Assembly (NCBI RefSeq): GCF_025766255.1
Contig: NW_026516707.1
Location: 1 to 64,000 of the forward strand
DNA: 64,000 bases
Origin: Zychaea mexicana
Lineage: Eukaryota; Mucoromycota; Mucoromycetes; Mucorales; Lichtheimiaceae
Reading direction: 5' to 3'
Shown: positions 1 through 12,137 of the stretch, piece by piece
Layout: every line of letters starts with the position of its first letter
Numbering within the stretch: position 1 is the stretch's first letter
The notes under the pieces: generated by a model
What the model was told of the DNA's origin: nothing
Databases searched by the model: none
Seen by the model: only the letters and a program-made list of their open reading frames with translations
Position numbers and translations under genes: made by a program

Positions 1-350
1 CTCCGCTCTGATCCAACAATTGTCGGCGACGGGTCTGTGCGCTTTAATGGAACAAAGAACCGGCGACTATTGATACTCGATATGACCTTCTTTTCTTAGC
101 TGACGATCAAGAAACGGCCGCTGCCAATTTCATCAGCGCAATTTATAACGGTTTGACAATCTCTTTTATGAAACGTGGGGATCGTGATGATTTTTATAAG
201 TGAAGCTTACCACCTATTCAAGAAGATGCTTGGACTTTGGAGGACCATGCTGCCATGTCCAGTGACGATAACCCTGTCGCCACTACTAAAGGAGAAAACA
301 ACAACAACTATTATACCTCGCCAACAATGCAGCAACAGCATCATCCATAA
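1..350 (+). CDS. possible 3' end of an unrecognised gene cut by the window edge
   Basis: The first ~165 nt can be read as two joined open segments. The first (frame 1) contains RLLILDMTFF. The second starts after an AG at about position 100 and contains ADDQETAAANFISAIYNG, then reaches a TGA in DDFYK-stop. After that stop, the same strand continues with an open, low-complexity Asn/Gln/His-rich stretch to about 348. The composition looks like the C-terminus of a real fungal protein. I do not recognise the family, and the exon structure is uncertain because the upstream part lies outside the window. It could instead be more transposon debris, like the sequence immediately downstream. Confidence 0.3.
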
Positions 351-1400
351 CGTGTCCATCGCAATAACACGAGCCAAATTTAATTTTATACGTAGACAAA
401 GTTTTTCTATGCACTGGTCTTTTGATTTTGTAGCAATATTTTTATCGTGTAGAAGCAGGCCCTTCTTTTTTATTATATTTTGGCATACGTCACCGGTTTA
501 CATGAATATATATATATATATATATTCTTGTGATGCTTCTCGCCGATCAATGGAAATTGCAGTCATAAGTTTTGTATTGTAAAAAAGGTAGACACAATTT
601 CGAACCTGAAATTAACGCAATATGTACAACAATATCAGGGATTGCATCTGTTAGAAGTCCCCTCTTCCATAGTTGCTGATGAGGACTTTGAACGCGCGTT
701 TAATAAGTGGGATCTTGTAATACATAGCCTAGTGAGTCATAATATCGACGTTTTTTTTCAGAGCGTGATGCCCCTCCGTCTTTGCAGCTGCTTCGAGTGC
801 CTGCACAAACTTGCGACTAAACGCCGTTGCACCGAGCTTGTGATAGACTTACTTGGTAATCGACTGAGTGTGTCCACACTACTATCATCTTTGGATCAAA
901 CTACTGTTAACGTATATATCCGATCGGGTTTCCCTTATCATCATCCCCTACATTTGATACTTTCGCTAGTGTTGATATCAAAAGTAGCGTCAAGCAAATC
1001 AAAAATTTCAAAGTGGCTTCGTTAGATTGCATGAAGAATCTCAGTAGTATAGCTCCATGTAATGTATTTATGTACTCGAGGCTTGGACGCTCACAAAAAA
1101 ATTATATGGACGTCAACACATTTCTGGATGTCTTTTAGAATACTGGCTTGCCGGATTCGGATATTGGTGTAGTTTGATATAGTAGTACCGCCAGCGATCA
1201 TTGAAAGACAAACTTTGGATCATTATCGCAGTCGCGTCGTCAAGCGAGAACGTGCGGCAGCTGCTGGCTATGCCGCTACAGAAGGGGCGCCATCACGTCC
1301 TTTATACACGTACGTATAAGCATACTTTAGACTCTAGGACGTGCGTATTTGCACATTATCAAGTGCATCGTACTTGTTGCATTAATATACATTAAGTGGA
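351..1400. other. no recognisable gene; transposon-flank debris
   Basis: This is AT-rich sequence with a short (TA)n run at about 507-525. A plus-strand open stretch at 642-1025 (127 codons) continues in the same frame for a short way with interruptions. Its translation has no domain I recognise and no clear splice signals. It lies directly downstream of the 3' end of the Helitron replicase fragment on the other strand, so it is probably part of, or flank to, decayed mobile sequence. Confidence 0.4.
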
Positions 1401-1401
1401 A

Positions 1402-2100
1402 CTACCCGACGGTTTTTAATTGACCTTCCTTTCTTGCGAGCGGGTTTTCACTTGTCTGACGACGTCGATAAATAAGGTATTCATCGTCATTTATTTGGGT
1501 TTCCTTTTGATCCTTATGGTACTCTTCAGTACACCGACCATTGTCTATGCATGGAGAATCAGGATTAGTAGGGTCGAAAGGAAAATGCACCATGTGTCGC
1601 TCGGCAGTTGCCCGCGCTATCAAATACTGAATTGGGGAATATAGCCGCAAAGATATTGTCGCAATTGGCAAAAGTCCCCCCTCTCCAAGTATGAGTTGGA
1701 CATGCGCATGTGGAAGACCACGTTTCTGAAATTCAACAATATACACGTGACCAATATTGCGCCCAAGAGTTATACGCTTTGTCAAATTATTCATAAGCTG
1801 AATTATCAATCAAGCATCTACAATAGGACAGTTGCGTGCTATACGGGCCATATGCAAAATTCAGAAACGAATGGACTGACCCAATGCATCATTACTTTCA
1901 AAACCTCCAGGTACCGTTAAGCAAAGTAATACGGTTATGGGCCTGACGATGCTGAACGGAATGCTCTGCATCATACAAATAGATATGAGCAAAGAATGGT
2001 CGAGCGTTTCCGGCAGGAACCAATGATCCGATATTGTGATGGTTAATGTCGCAGATACGGAGATATTAAGTGCCCCCACCTCCCTCTGAAAATTGGCCAC
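1402..2100 (-). pseudogene. Helitron replicase (Rep/HUH) fragment, decayed
   Basis: The minus strand from about 1809 to 1402 encodes a recognisable piece of the Helitron-like N-terminal replication initiator. The HUH-region signature is VYIVEFQKRGLPHAH, where the two histidines around the hydrophobic Ala are the metal-binding HxH motif. It is followed by the cysteine-containing NPDSPCIDNGRC stretch and the conserved YRRR near the end. Upstream on the same strand (1861-2100) is further interrupted coding sequence without a clear family signature. The piece is far shorter than a full Rep-helicase (usually well over 1,000 residues) and the frame breaks on both sides, so it is inactive. A PIF1-helicase piece of the same superfamily lies at 41.2-42.4 kb but on the other strand, so the two are separate remnants. 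Confidence 0.75.
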
Positions 2101-2639
2101 AGAGTGGTCCTTGCGAGTACCAGGGAAGTGAAGCTTGCAGCACAGTTATAGGACCGAATATTATCTCAAAGTATACAGCATCAACATCGCTCCAACGCAA
2201 CAAACCGGAAAGTTCAGTAGGTGTTGGAGGAAGTAGGGAAAGGGGAATGCTTCTTGAAGCTAGAGTGTATAGCGTCAGCAGTGTAACCTGTTTCTGTACT
2301 TGGGATATAGTTTTGTAGGCTGAATATTATTATATGAAGACGTAATGCAATAACTGAAGATATGTGGATGGCGAAGAATAATATAAGTGTATATGTAGCA
2401 TAAGGTATGGTTGGGAGGGACAAAAGTAGGGTTAATGGTGTTGCTGTTTTGGATTAGTTGGTGTTTTTAGTAGATTCAGTGCTTCTTCTGGAGCTAGTTC
2501 GCCGTTGTTGTCGTCCTGATAGCTGTCAACAGGGTGACTAAATCGGTCTATACTTCTTTACTCTTTTTTCTGCCTCAAGCCCTTTCCATCCTTTGCTATA
2601 AGCATCGATTTATCCCCACAATTTTCGCTCAAACTTTCT

Positions 2640-4960
2640 AATAAGCTCGAGCGCTACGCTGTGGAGATTTGATTCGCTGTTTGCTTTAAACGATGCAAAG
2701 GAATAGTCACATTTTAGGCGTGCAGTTCGCTTGGCAGCTCCCCAATACAGTATCGCTCTATATAATTGCATTCACAATGAAATTTTGGGTACATTTCAAA
2801 GATGTGACCACTCTCAAGGACTGCCTCTTCAATTGCTGATTGCTGCTCCTGGAAATCTTGTTGTGCATTGAGCAAGTGTCGGGCACAACACCGGTAGTCT
2901 TTTGCTTCAGTGGCCTTGCAATCAAGCTTGAGACTATCATCCCAGAGGCGTCGCTCTTGTAGAATCTAGGTTTTCTAATCTAAACAAACGTTCTGCAATC
3001 AGCGCAATATGATATCTACTTTACCTTTTTTATCCCTTTAAAGTGCTGGACAAGTTTCTTGACCTTCTTCTTCTTTTAATTCTCTTTTACTTCGACCTCG
3101 ACCTCCTTTATCAAATACATTGACTGAGGAAAAGACACCTTGTCATCCTTGAACTGGGGCCTATAGCACCAGCCGAGCTTAAACCAGTCCTGTGGATCTG
3201 CTTCATACACTTTCTCATTCAGCATCATTTTACTGACGAGAAGAGCATTCTTTCCGAAAGCATTGTGATTGTTACTTTATTCAAAGATGCAGACCGCTAT
3301 ATAAATAATGTTTGAGGCATGAAACAGTAAGTAAAAACACATAATCATGTTCGCAGCAATTCAAAAATACTGTATGCACATGCCTTTAAAGTTTTCATGC
3401 AATGCTTCAAAAATCGGTATAGCCCTCTCTTTGAGCTGCTTGATCATGCCATTGCTTCCCCAATAACCATCACGATTGTTGCCCGGATGGATGATGACCC
3501 TAGCCTCTTTGTATAATGGGTCACGGTAGTTTTTGTAATGTTTGCCAATCTTAAGTCGACCATGACATGGGCAAAGGAAATCAGAAACCATGATCGATGC
3601 ACCCATGGACTTCTTTTGAAGGACCGTTTCCCCTTGCTGGAAGCCAGGCTGAGCGTACGCCATCATTGGCATAAAAAGTCGACTCATCATGCGTTACCCA
3701 GACAAGCTCCTGCTCATTCTCCCTAAGGGTGGGTGGGAGGAACAGCGATTTCCATATGCTCGCCTTCATAAGAGGTCATCTTTTCCGAATACTCTAACAT
3801 ACGCTTGACCCAATGTCGACGGTACTCCACAACATCATCGCGCTCATGGCCATTATAGTAGACCTATACAGCAAGTATATACATGTAAGAACCAAGTAAG
3901 CCAATACTACTAATCAATAGCAGCCATACCCCTTTTGTTTTGCGTCGAAAAGTATAGCCCCATTCATTCATATAACGCTGGACTGTGCGTAACGAGATGG
4001 TAAGTCGAGTACCAAAGCACTTGGGCAAAATTTCTTGCTCCAAATGCTCCTTCAGCTGCATTGGATCGCGAGCATCGGGTTTGTTTCCACGGATCCAGAT
4101 TCGGGCTTTTTCTTTCACATCCTCGTCATCCAACAAGGACAGCCGTTTGGAATGCTTCCCTTGTCTGGAAACAGGTAGGACTCCCTCAGTAACATATGTC
4201 TTTGCCCAGTTACGGATAGACAATCGGTCAATTTGGTTTTGCATAAAAGGCGGGCCACTTCTTCTGATGCTTCCATCTTTTTCTTGCCATCTAAGAGTAG
4301 ACTGATATAAGCGTGAACGCAGCTGCGTTGGTAAGCATCGTAAGATGATTCAGCACCATATACTGTTCGTTGGTTTTTTGCTGCATCACGTTGATCTTCG
4401 AGTACTTTTCTTCGACGCTTAAGGAGCTGCTTATATGCCTCTTTGGCTTCCTCTTTTGTCACATCTTTTGGTGCAGGCAAAGTTTGTTTCGTCGCAGTCG
4501 ATAAAAAAAAGTTATCGAGCCTACCATACCCAACAGCAACCGAATTTTCTCTGGCACGAACCATCGCGTTGTGCCGCTTCTGTGATCGTTTCGAAAAACC
4601 TGATATAATGACCTCTTTAATTGTGTAATCTATTTTGACCAACATCTTTATTATGCCGTACCAGTGTATAAAACACTACGCAGATGTGCATCTGCACCAT
4701 CTTTCCATAGTAATGCATTTTCACGCATTGTTTCTTCATCTAAGCCAAGACGCTCCCAGTCTTCTTCAATATCGTGATCATTATGCGACTCTTGATCATC
4801 ACTTTCATAATTCGATAATGATATTGTTGCGCAGAGGAATAGCAGAATCATCTGGCATACGTATAACGATCTGAACATTAGGTTCCTCGAAAACACCATT
4901 AGCAGTACGGGCTCTTTGGCTGGCTGCACGCTTTTTTGCTGATTGACATCCCATATTGAT
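2640..4960 (-). pseudogene. degenerate IS630/Tc1-like DDE transposase
   Basis: A long minus-strand transposase can be followed through several frame breaks. The 5' part (about 4645-4115) is a Lys/Arg-rich region. Next (about 4244-3930) comes a helix-turn-helix half with RTVQRYMNEWGYTFRRKTKG. The catalytic core follows (about 3760-3361), with VWVTHDESTFYAND carrying the first Asp, then GRLKIGKHYKNYRDP and NRDGYWGSNGMIKQL. The third acidic residue is visible in yet another frame at about 2790-2730 in HCECNYIERYWGAAKR. The region around the second Asp (about 3340) is destroyed. The order and motifs match the large fungal 'HDES...YAND' transposase family. Multiple frame changes and stops make it a dead copy. 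I could not find convincing terminal inverted repeats at its ends. Confidence 0.8.
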
Positions 4961-5029
4961 GGATGGCAAAGGAAAGAAGGAAAGCTGCGCAAAGTTAAGG
5001 CACAGCCCAAGAGCCAGGCATGCGCCAAA

Positions 5030-5510
5030 ATCTAGAAAAACTCCGCAATTACATATGAATCTTGCCTGAACCGACCAACTTTGAGCCCTTATTCCACAAT
5101 TGTTATCATGGAAGAAAGAAAACTAATCCATAACATTTGTTTTTAATATGTTAAAGAGCAAACGTTATGGATTGAATTGATCTATAAGATTTAGATCAGG
5201 AGAACCAAGCTCTCAGGAATAGGTAAAAAATTTCGATCCTTGCTGACGCGCACCATATACGTTCTTCGCATTGCACTTTGTTTTAGCCTAGGTAAGACTA
5301 AATAGAAAGAAGGTGTACGCTTAGTGCTTTACCGTATCAAGGTCGCTTGTTATTTCACATGGGGACCGACGAAGAGCGATCCAGAATGATGTATTCTCAT
5401 GACGAAGAGGTCGGCGTAGCAGAAAATGCACTATGTATATATCGCTGCAGTTGATTTCATAAACAACAGTAAGATTAAAATTCTTACAACGTCGAGCAAA
5501 TAAAAGATAT
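5030..5510. other. intergenic, nothing recognised
   Basis: No open frame with domain content and no repeat structure is visible between the transposase remnant and the MITE. Confidence 0.5.
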
Positions 5511-5512
5511 TA

Positions 5513-5692
5513 CAGTACCCGCTCGTTAAACCGATCACCTCTGTTTTTCGAGAAAGTGATCGTTTTAACGAATGATCGGTTTAAAGATTGAGGGTCCACT
5601 ATATGACATACATACTGCTTACCAAGCTGATATTTTGGGGAAGTTTAACGAAATATCGGTTTAGAGGTGATCGGTTTAACGAGCGGGTACTG
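5513..5692. mobile_element. pogo/Tc1-type MITE, 180 bp, with TA duplication
   Basis: The element begins with CAGTACCCGCTCGTTAAACC and has a 30-bp perfect terminal inverted repeat (5513-5542 against 5663-5692). It is flanked by TA on both sides (5511-5512 and 5693-5694), the target duplication of the Tc1/mariner/pogo superfamily; CAGT termini are typical of the pogo/Tigger group. It has no coding capacity. Inside are two further direct copies of an AACGAA..ATCGGTTTA block (about 5568-5585 and 5647-5665), so most of the element consists of variants of one motif in both orientations. A pogo-type transposase elsewhere in the genome would be the expected source of mobility. Confidence 0.9.
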
Positions 5693-5694
5693 TA

Positions 5695-7460
5695 CATACA
5701 CATGGAAACGATATTTCCAATATTCTGTTGGTGATGCATAATTATTTTCGTTTACTGCTGCTGAGTAACATTCCTTGTGTGGTGATATTACCGATGTTGT
5801 TGAACTAAAAGAAGCTCCAGTTTAAAAATGCAGCAGTTACTGTATTCTTCTTGATGTGTGTCAACTAATATACAATAATAAGAAAGAGGATGCGATCTCT
5901 CTCTTCTCATATTCAATGCAAATAAATACTATCTCGAGAATTCTCGGAAGAAAACTCGAACTGAGGTGGTCTAATATATTATGAGGCAATGTTTATCTGT
6001 TTGTCAGGGAAAATATTAGATTTTGTTTGTTGATCATCTGATTGTGTACGACACTAACACCAAGTGCAAGATCATAGTTACAGTAGTACAGTGCGCCAGA
6101 AAGAGAGTGTTGCCCTTTTTGTGGATGTTTCAAACTCTTTTTTTGTACTGTTGTTTGTTGTGTTCCCGGCTTTCCACACACAGAGACAAACCCAACAATT
6201 GCTGCTGATCTCTGCAAGGTTTCAGAGAGAAAAATCCAGGGTTAGTCACTCGACAACAACAACAAACATGGTGCCCAATCCAGTCAATGCATCTGCACAG
6301 CAATCGCTGCTCTTGTTGAAACAGAGCCTTTCATTACTCGGGTTCTGGGTTCTTATGTAGCTCACACTAATCAGCTAAATTGATGTAATTGTCAACTCGT
6401 CATATGATATTGTTTGTTTATAAAAACATAATCCAAAATTTACATGAACATCGGCCTGGAATCGCTCTCCCTGAGTGATTGTCGTAAACTGTAGATGAAG
6501 GAGTGTTGAGTATAAAAGGAAGGAAAGCAAGGTTAGTTTAAAAACCCATGATTTTGTTGCTCCTTTCCACATTACTTTTACAAGTTTACATGTAGAACTA
6601 ATTGAGATTGGATCGTCATCATACAATGTCATTAGTATGTAGGTTTTTTTGTAAATTAACTATTGGTGTTTCATCGATACGTTACCCGTACTATAAGAAG
6701 TTTAATCACTTCGCACGCTCCCATCACACATACCGTTTCACAGGCTCCTTGTAATTTTTTAATATATGTGTGTTAATATCTTATGGTCACCAGCTTTTTA
6801 TGGACATTTTGCTCTTATCAAGAAATAAAAAAAATCAAAAAAGCCGGCATTATGCTTACGTTATAAGGTTATTGGTGTGGATACAAAGCTAGTAAAGTAT
6901 TACAGTACCTTTTAACGATGCGTCGATGTTTTCAAATTTAGAGCGTGAGCAACTTTCACAAAGGAGAAGTTGTAGCGGTAATAGCAGTAGCGGAAACAGT
7001 AGTGCATACTAATCATCATAATGATAGCAGAGCAAGGAATGAAGGCAAAATTGTTAAATCTACACAGCTGCAACAGGAATAGCGAAATATGTGACTTTGC
7101 CGAATAATACTTCCAAATTTTCTATGCAGAGATAATGTGATGTTGATCCTATTTCTTCTGCGCGATGCATGATGATGGTAGCTCGGACATGGGCATATTT
7201 GAGAGGATGGAGATACTGATTGACTAGGTTTGTTTTGGCAGCTTTACTGATAATTTAACACGCGAGTATATGCATGGAAAACAGGAATTGTTTCATCCGC
7301 TTTTGAGGGAAACCCCAGCCTGCAGCAGCAAGCAAGCAAGTCACGTGTTGGACAGATCCAGCCCCAGTGCACGAACTACAATGCCGCGGGACTCAGATTC
7401 CCTCGTCTTATTTTGTATTGCACATAGTTGGTTACGATCGCGCGGTCGTAAATTTTAAAA
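5695..7460. other. intergenic, no gene recognised
   Basis: The sequence is AT-rich with only short chance frames. The last ~200 nt before 7461 is the promoter/5' leader zone of LSM2. I see no tRNA, repeat or domain-bearing frame here. Confidence 0.5.
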
Positions 7461-8005
7461 ATGGTAAAAAGAAATCTACTGAATCTTGCTTCAAGACAAT
7501 TCGCTCCAACCACTGTAAATCTCTAATTTGCTTTACAATTGTCAATGGTTTTAGTTGTTCTACTCTTTTTTCAAAACATTGGTCGATCAGAAAGTGACCG
7601 TCGAACTTAAGAACGATCTCGCCATCACGGGTACCCTAAAATCCGTGGATCAGTTCTTAAACATTAAGCTCGATGACATTACGGTGATCGATGAAGAAAG
7701 ATACCCACACATGGTAAATAAAAGCTGGGATCATTGTCGACGGATGTGTTATTACTCTAGGGTGGGGGTTGGGGAAAACGAGATAAAGGAACGAAACTCA
7801 CAAGATACGTCATCCGTTGTATCATGTCAACATGGCATTGGATTGTATGTAGAGCTCTGTCAAAAACTGCTTCATTCGAGGATCGGTTGTGCGTTATGTT
7901 CAACTGCCACCGCAAGCAGTAGATACGGCCTTGTTACAAGATGCGGCTCGACGAGAGGCCGCGCAACCGACAGCGGCACAACAAAGCAATGTGAGAGTCA
8001 AATAA
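7461..8005 (+). CDS. LSM2: U6 snRNA-associated Sm-like protein LSm2
   Basis: This is a subunit of the Lsm1-7 (mRNA decay) and Lsm2-8 (U6 snRNP) rings. Exons are 7461-7463, 7555-7713 and 7853-8005, giving 104 residues; family members are about 95-105. The first exon is only the ATG, with a GTAAAAAG donor directly after it. The second exon starts LFYSFFKTLV and contains the Sm1 motif (TVELKNDLAITGTL...NIKLDDI). The third carries Sm2 (NCFIRGSVVRYVQLP), which is almost invariant in LSm2. All introns are phase 0. The C-terminal tail is Gln/Ala-rich. The identification rests on the near-identity of the Sm core to known LSm2 proteins; only the one-codon first exon is inferred from splice signals. 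Confidence 0.93.
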
Positions 8006-8068
8006 ATTAAAACAAGGAAAGAGTTGCGGGAAAAGGGTCTTCTCCACTCAGAAAGTATTGCCACACTA

Positions 8069-8090
8069 CACACACACACACACACACACC
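8069..8090. repeat. (CA)n microsatellite
   Basis: About ten CA/AC repeats lie in the leader between LSM2 and the CAP-Gly gene. They are followed by a long pyrimidine-rich stretch (about 8150-8270) that looks like the 5' leader of the CAP-Gly gene. Confidence 0.85.
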
Positions 8091-8310
8091 TTGGATGCGT
8101 TTGCTTTTCACACGTGTGCATCTCCATTTATATAAAAACACAAAACTTGGCCTTTCCTTCTTCTGTTTTCTTCTCCTTTTCTCTTCTTTTGCTCTTGCCA
8201 CCCGCTCTCTTCACCTCTCTCTACTTGTCTCTCGTTGCTCGCTGTACTTCTCGTTTCGTCTTTTTCTAAAAAACAAAGACACCATCTACGCAAAATACAC
8301 ATTCTTTCAA

Positions 8311-9252
8311 ATGATGCCATCGTTTTTTGGATTTCGGAAACCTAAAGGGCTATCAATCAAAAGTGCCATCCTGTTCCCCATGCGAAAGAAGAAAAAGAAA
8401 GAGCGGCGACATACTGCAACCTCCATCATCTCCCATCAAACATCCGCAACAGCACCACCTGCTGTTGCCACGACTGGCGGGATCAACACCGCCGCAACTA
8501 CAACTACTGCAAAGGACGATGTTAGCCCCTTTGCGCGTGCATATGACCACGATCTGGCTACAAAATTCAGCGACAGTGTCGTCAACGATCTGGAGTTACT
8601 CCTGTCCATGGAGACACAAGCTCGGATGGATGCATTGGAAGCACGTCAGCGACAGGAGGAGGAAGCCGCAGCCACAAACGCCGTAAAGTCAAGAAGGCTT
8701 ACATTTGAACTGCCTGCCCGACCCGATACCAAAACGCCACCCAACACCAGTAATACCACTAATAGCAGTAACATCAATAACAACAGCAACAATAAGTTGA
8801 GCCTCCTGCCATCCAAAAACCGTCGTGGCAGTTTGGGTAGCATCTATAGCTCTGAAGATGACGGCGACGAAGGCTATGATAATGACAGCATGTGCGAGTC
8901 TGGGCCAACAAACGACGACGATGACTTTATACCCCCACCAGTCCACATGAACGCCCGCGTCCGGCTGATCCGTCGTCCCTTACCAACATATGGCTCTGTT
9001 CGCTTCATCGGCCAGGTTGACTTTGCCCCCGGCCAGGAATGGATTGGTGTCGAGTTGGATAGCAGGGGTAGGTTCCATATATAAATAACAAGAACTACAA
9101 CAACCACAACCACAACCACAACTACAGTTACTAAACAACGGTCTTTTGTAGTTGGCAAAAATGACGGTTCTGTCAAAGGCAAACGTTATTTCACGACGGA
9201 TCGTGATCGCGGTATATTCGTTCTCAGAGAAAACCTGTCTGTCGTTGTTTAA
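8311..9252 (+). CDS. CAP-Gly domain protein, probably microtubule-associated
   Basis: There are two exons, 8311-9067 and 9152-9252 (285 residues). The intron splits the CAP-Gly domain and splicing restores DSRVGKNDG. The N-terminal ~200 residues are low-complexity (basic KKKKKERR, then Ala/Thr, Asn/Ser and Asp/Glu tracts) with a short Glu/Arg-rich, possibly helical segment. The C-terminal ~75 residues are a complete CAP-Gly domain: YGSVRFIGQVDF, WIGVELD, GKNDGSVKGKRYF and RGIFV. The GKNDG loop is the EEY/F-tail binding signature. CAP-Gly domains bind C-terminal tails of tubulin or EB/CLIP-type proteins. The ATG at 8311 is preferred over an in-frame one at 8095 because the sequence between is pyrimidine-rich leader. 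Whether this is a CLIP-like, dynactin-like or tubulin-cofactor relative is not decidable; no TBCE/TBCB ubiquitin-like part is seen. Confidence 0.88.
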
Positions 9253-9516
9253 CTTGCATTATCTCCTTCACCCCCTATTCTTACCATGTACTTCATATTA
9301 GTTTGTTATTTTTGTTACGGCCCCACCCGCTCTAATCCTTCTTTCTTTTTTTGTCATTGGTTATCCCCACATTCAGTTATATCTTCTTCCCACGTGGTGA
9401 GACCAGATCAAATACCAACAATATACATAGATAGGCATAAAATAATGTAATGCAAATCAGGTTTCGATCATGGTTCTTTTTTTTCTTCTTTTTGTGTAAT
9501 TAAATTGTTTTTGGCT
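9253..9516. terminator. shared 3' region of two convergent genes
   Basis: The CAP-Gly gene (+) ends at 9252 and CAF-1 p60 (-) ends at 9517. The 264 nt between them are T-rich on the plus strand with A-rich stretches usable for polyadenylation of either transcript. No other feature is seen. Confidence 0.4.
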
Positions 9517-12039
9517 TTACGAAATTGATTGTGACGATAAAGACGATGATGGCAATGAAGATGATTGTGATGAAGATGATGATGAGGCGGTAGCAGTAGT
9601 AGTGCTGCTGCTGCTAGTAGTGATGGTGCTAATCAACGTGGGTGCAATCCGCCGTTTCTTTTGCGTATTACTTGTGACTTGCATGCTCCTTTTTTCCGCT
9701 GGCTTGATTAAGCTAGTCAAGATATTTACTGGCCGTGGCTGTTTCTCCGGAGGAGAGGTAATATCCATCATTTCAATATCATGTTCCTCGGAAGGACCAC
9801 CAGCAGTCATGGTCGACGTCGTTGTGGTAGCAGTGGTTGCAGCAGCAATATCCATAGTTGGTTTTCGTGCATTTGCCTTGCCAAGTTCATTCTCGTCAAA
9901 AACAACTGCCGAGCAATAACCATCTGCAGATGAAAAAACAAGTATGCTTCCGTCATGAGACCTACACCCACGTTGTTGTTGTTGTCGTAGTAGTAGTGGT
10001 AGATAAACAACAGTGTGAATTTAGTGCGCGTGCCAAAAGAATGAATGTTTCCCGAGAATAGTAAATTACCATGCAATGTCTGTGATAGGTGCAAAATGCA
10101 TGCCCGAAATGACACACAGCGGTATTGCTTGTTGGGTATCGTAGATATACACGGCATCTTGGCTTGCAACAGCATAGATCAATCGATACGGCAATCCGAA
10201 CATGCTTCGCTTGGCAGACGAGCGGAGCTCATATGTATCACTACACCATCGGATTGCGATCGACGGTTTGTTGTGGTTACTTGTGTACGCCATTGGGTGT
10301 CTGTTTTATCATGATCCGTGATTTTTTTTTCACACACAAGGTCAATTTATCTGCCTTTTGTCATACAAACAGCATGCCCCCCATACTCTAATTTCTGTAA
10401 CCCAGAACAGCATCGATTTCACTTACTTTAGCAGTGTATTCCGAGGGTATAAGTAGGCGCAGTTTGCAAGATCATCCCCTTCCTCTTCATTGCTATTGCC
10501 ATTTGTTGTTGTTGCTGTTGTAGTAATATTAGTAGTAGTAATAGCAGAGTCGCTGGTAGTAGTAGTATTATTATTGTTAGTGGTTGTGGTAGCTATCGCA
10601 GTATCCAAGCTCTTGCACAATCCTGCAGGTGTGACCAGAAATGCTCCATCAGGACTGAATGAGAGGCGCCGGAAGAAAGTCACTAGATTTTCATCGTGGT
10701 ACATGCGAAACGATGGCACTGTGGTTGCAGTAGAAGAAGCAGTTGGAGCTGCTGTTATAGTAGTTGTTGTTGGTGCCACATCTTCGTTCATAGCTGCAGC
10801 TGGTTTAGGTTTGTTCATGCGATGATGTCGTTTTGAGCAGCCGCTCAGTTTTAACCGATTCGGTCCTTCCTTGCGATATTTGTATATAGCCACAGATCTA
10901 AACCAGAAGCTTTTTCAATATCGCTTTTCTTTAGGCTTTTTCCTTTTCTTTCCCCTTTATTGTACCTATCACTACTTTGCGTTGCAACATATTGTCCCAT
11001 TGGATCCCAAGTTACGCCTTGTACATAATGGGTGTGGTCTGTAAGAACGTGAATGGCGCTCCCTATGTGTATTATACAATAATTATTAGCCTTCAGCTTC
11101 TTTACGCTTTCCATATACAAACACAAAATCAGGAGAAACGATATACTTACGCGTACTAATACTCCATATGCGTGCTGTATTGTCAATAGATGCTGTAATG
11201 AAGAATTGACTGCACGGGGACCACGCTAAATCATAGATTTCTTTGCTGTGTCCACTAACAATACCGACGACTGCATTAATTTCTCTGATCCATACATGCA
11301 TAGTTTCACTATCCATTCGTAATAATCCACTTACTGAAACAATTGCACTACAGACCAGGTTTCCTTTTCAAATTCGGCATATTCTCTTCCAAAAGCTGAC
11401 TCTTGTGTCAACGCCTTTTTCCATAAAATCACACATGAATCTTTCAATGTACAAGGAAAAGAGGAAACCGTTAATGTGTGTACAATACAGCCCTTTGATG
11501 CTCTATCTTTGTCCCGTAACAGTAGTCGATTTAGCATTATATCGAAGCCCCATTCCCTCCAAACTTACCGTCCCCTGCTGAAGCAAGATATTCTCCTGAC
11601 GGCGAAAACCGAACCACGTTGACGGGAGCAGCATGACGTTTCAATTCAGACAAGAAATCTATATGTACTGGAAATGACTCGATCTTCTTCTCAAAGCTTT
11701 TCTTGTTGCTATTATCTAGTTTGACTTCGGGTCGTCTCTTCATGCTCCACAACTGTTTTGGTTCATTCAACGAAATTGACCACATGTAAGTCTGTTGTTC
11801 TTTTCTTCCCGATATACGTTTTGTAGCGCGGCTTTTTGTTTCGCCATCGTTTGGGTTTTTGTGTTTTACTTACCCGAACAGAAGTGTCTGCGCCTGCGCT
11901 GGCCATTCGTGTTCCGTCAGAAGAGAAATCGACAGAGTAGATGGCTTGTCCATCGTGCCAGTTGATTTCCAACGTCTTTTTATTTTTCGTAAAGTGTTTT
12001 TTAGCATGTACGCCGATAAAAGTCTTTTACTTCTCTCAT
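9517..12039 (-). CDS. CAC2: chromatin assembly factor 1 subunit p60 (CAF-1B/Cac2), WD40 protein
   Basis: This is the middle subunit of the CAF-1 histone chaperone, which deposits H3-H4 behind the replication fork in the nucleus. About nine or ten exons encode a WD40 propeller. Blade 1 is [20 protein letters not shown], followed by AGADTSVR; later blades show [50 protein letters not shown] with [62 protein letters not shown] and ITDIAW+[17 protein letters not shown]. The 9962-10069 intron is well supported because splicing restores the last of these. A Thr/Asn-rich insertion (10423-10780) and a Ser/Thr-rich tail (9517-9855) are extra to the fold. The first exon is uncertain: I propose ATG at 12039 with a short first intron. 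Two MCB boxes lie upstream. Confidence 0.9.
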
Positions 12040-12137
12040 GGGTGTATTTCGTATCGATTTGTCAAATTACCTTGGCTCGCATTACTGTGTGTTTATTATG
12101 TTTTAGCGTGTGCCTGTGTAGAAAAGGGAAGAAAATA

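Noticed and set aside
8095..8310. Upstream in-frame ATG for the CAP-Gly gene
   Set aside because: The segment is CA-repeat and pyrimidine-rich leader; the protein it would add is Phe/Ser/Leu noise.
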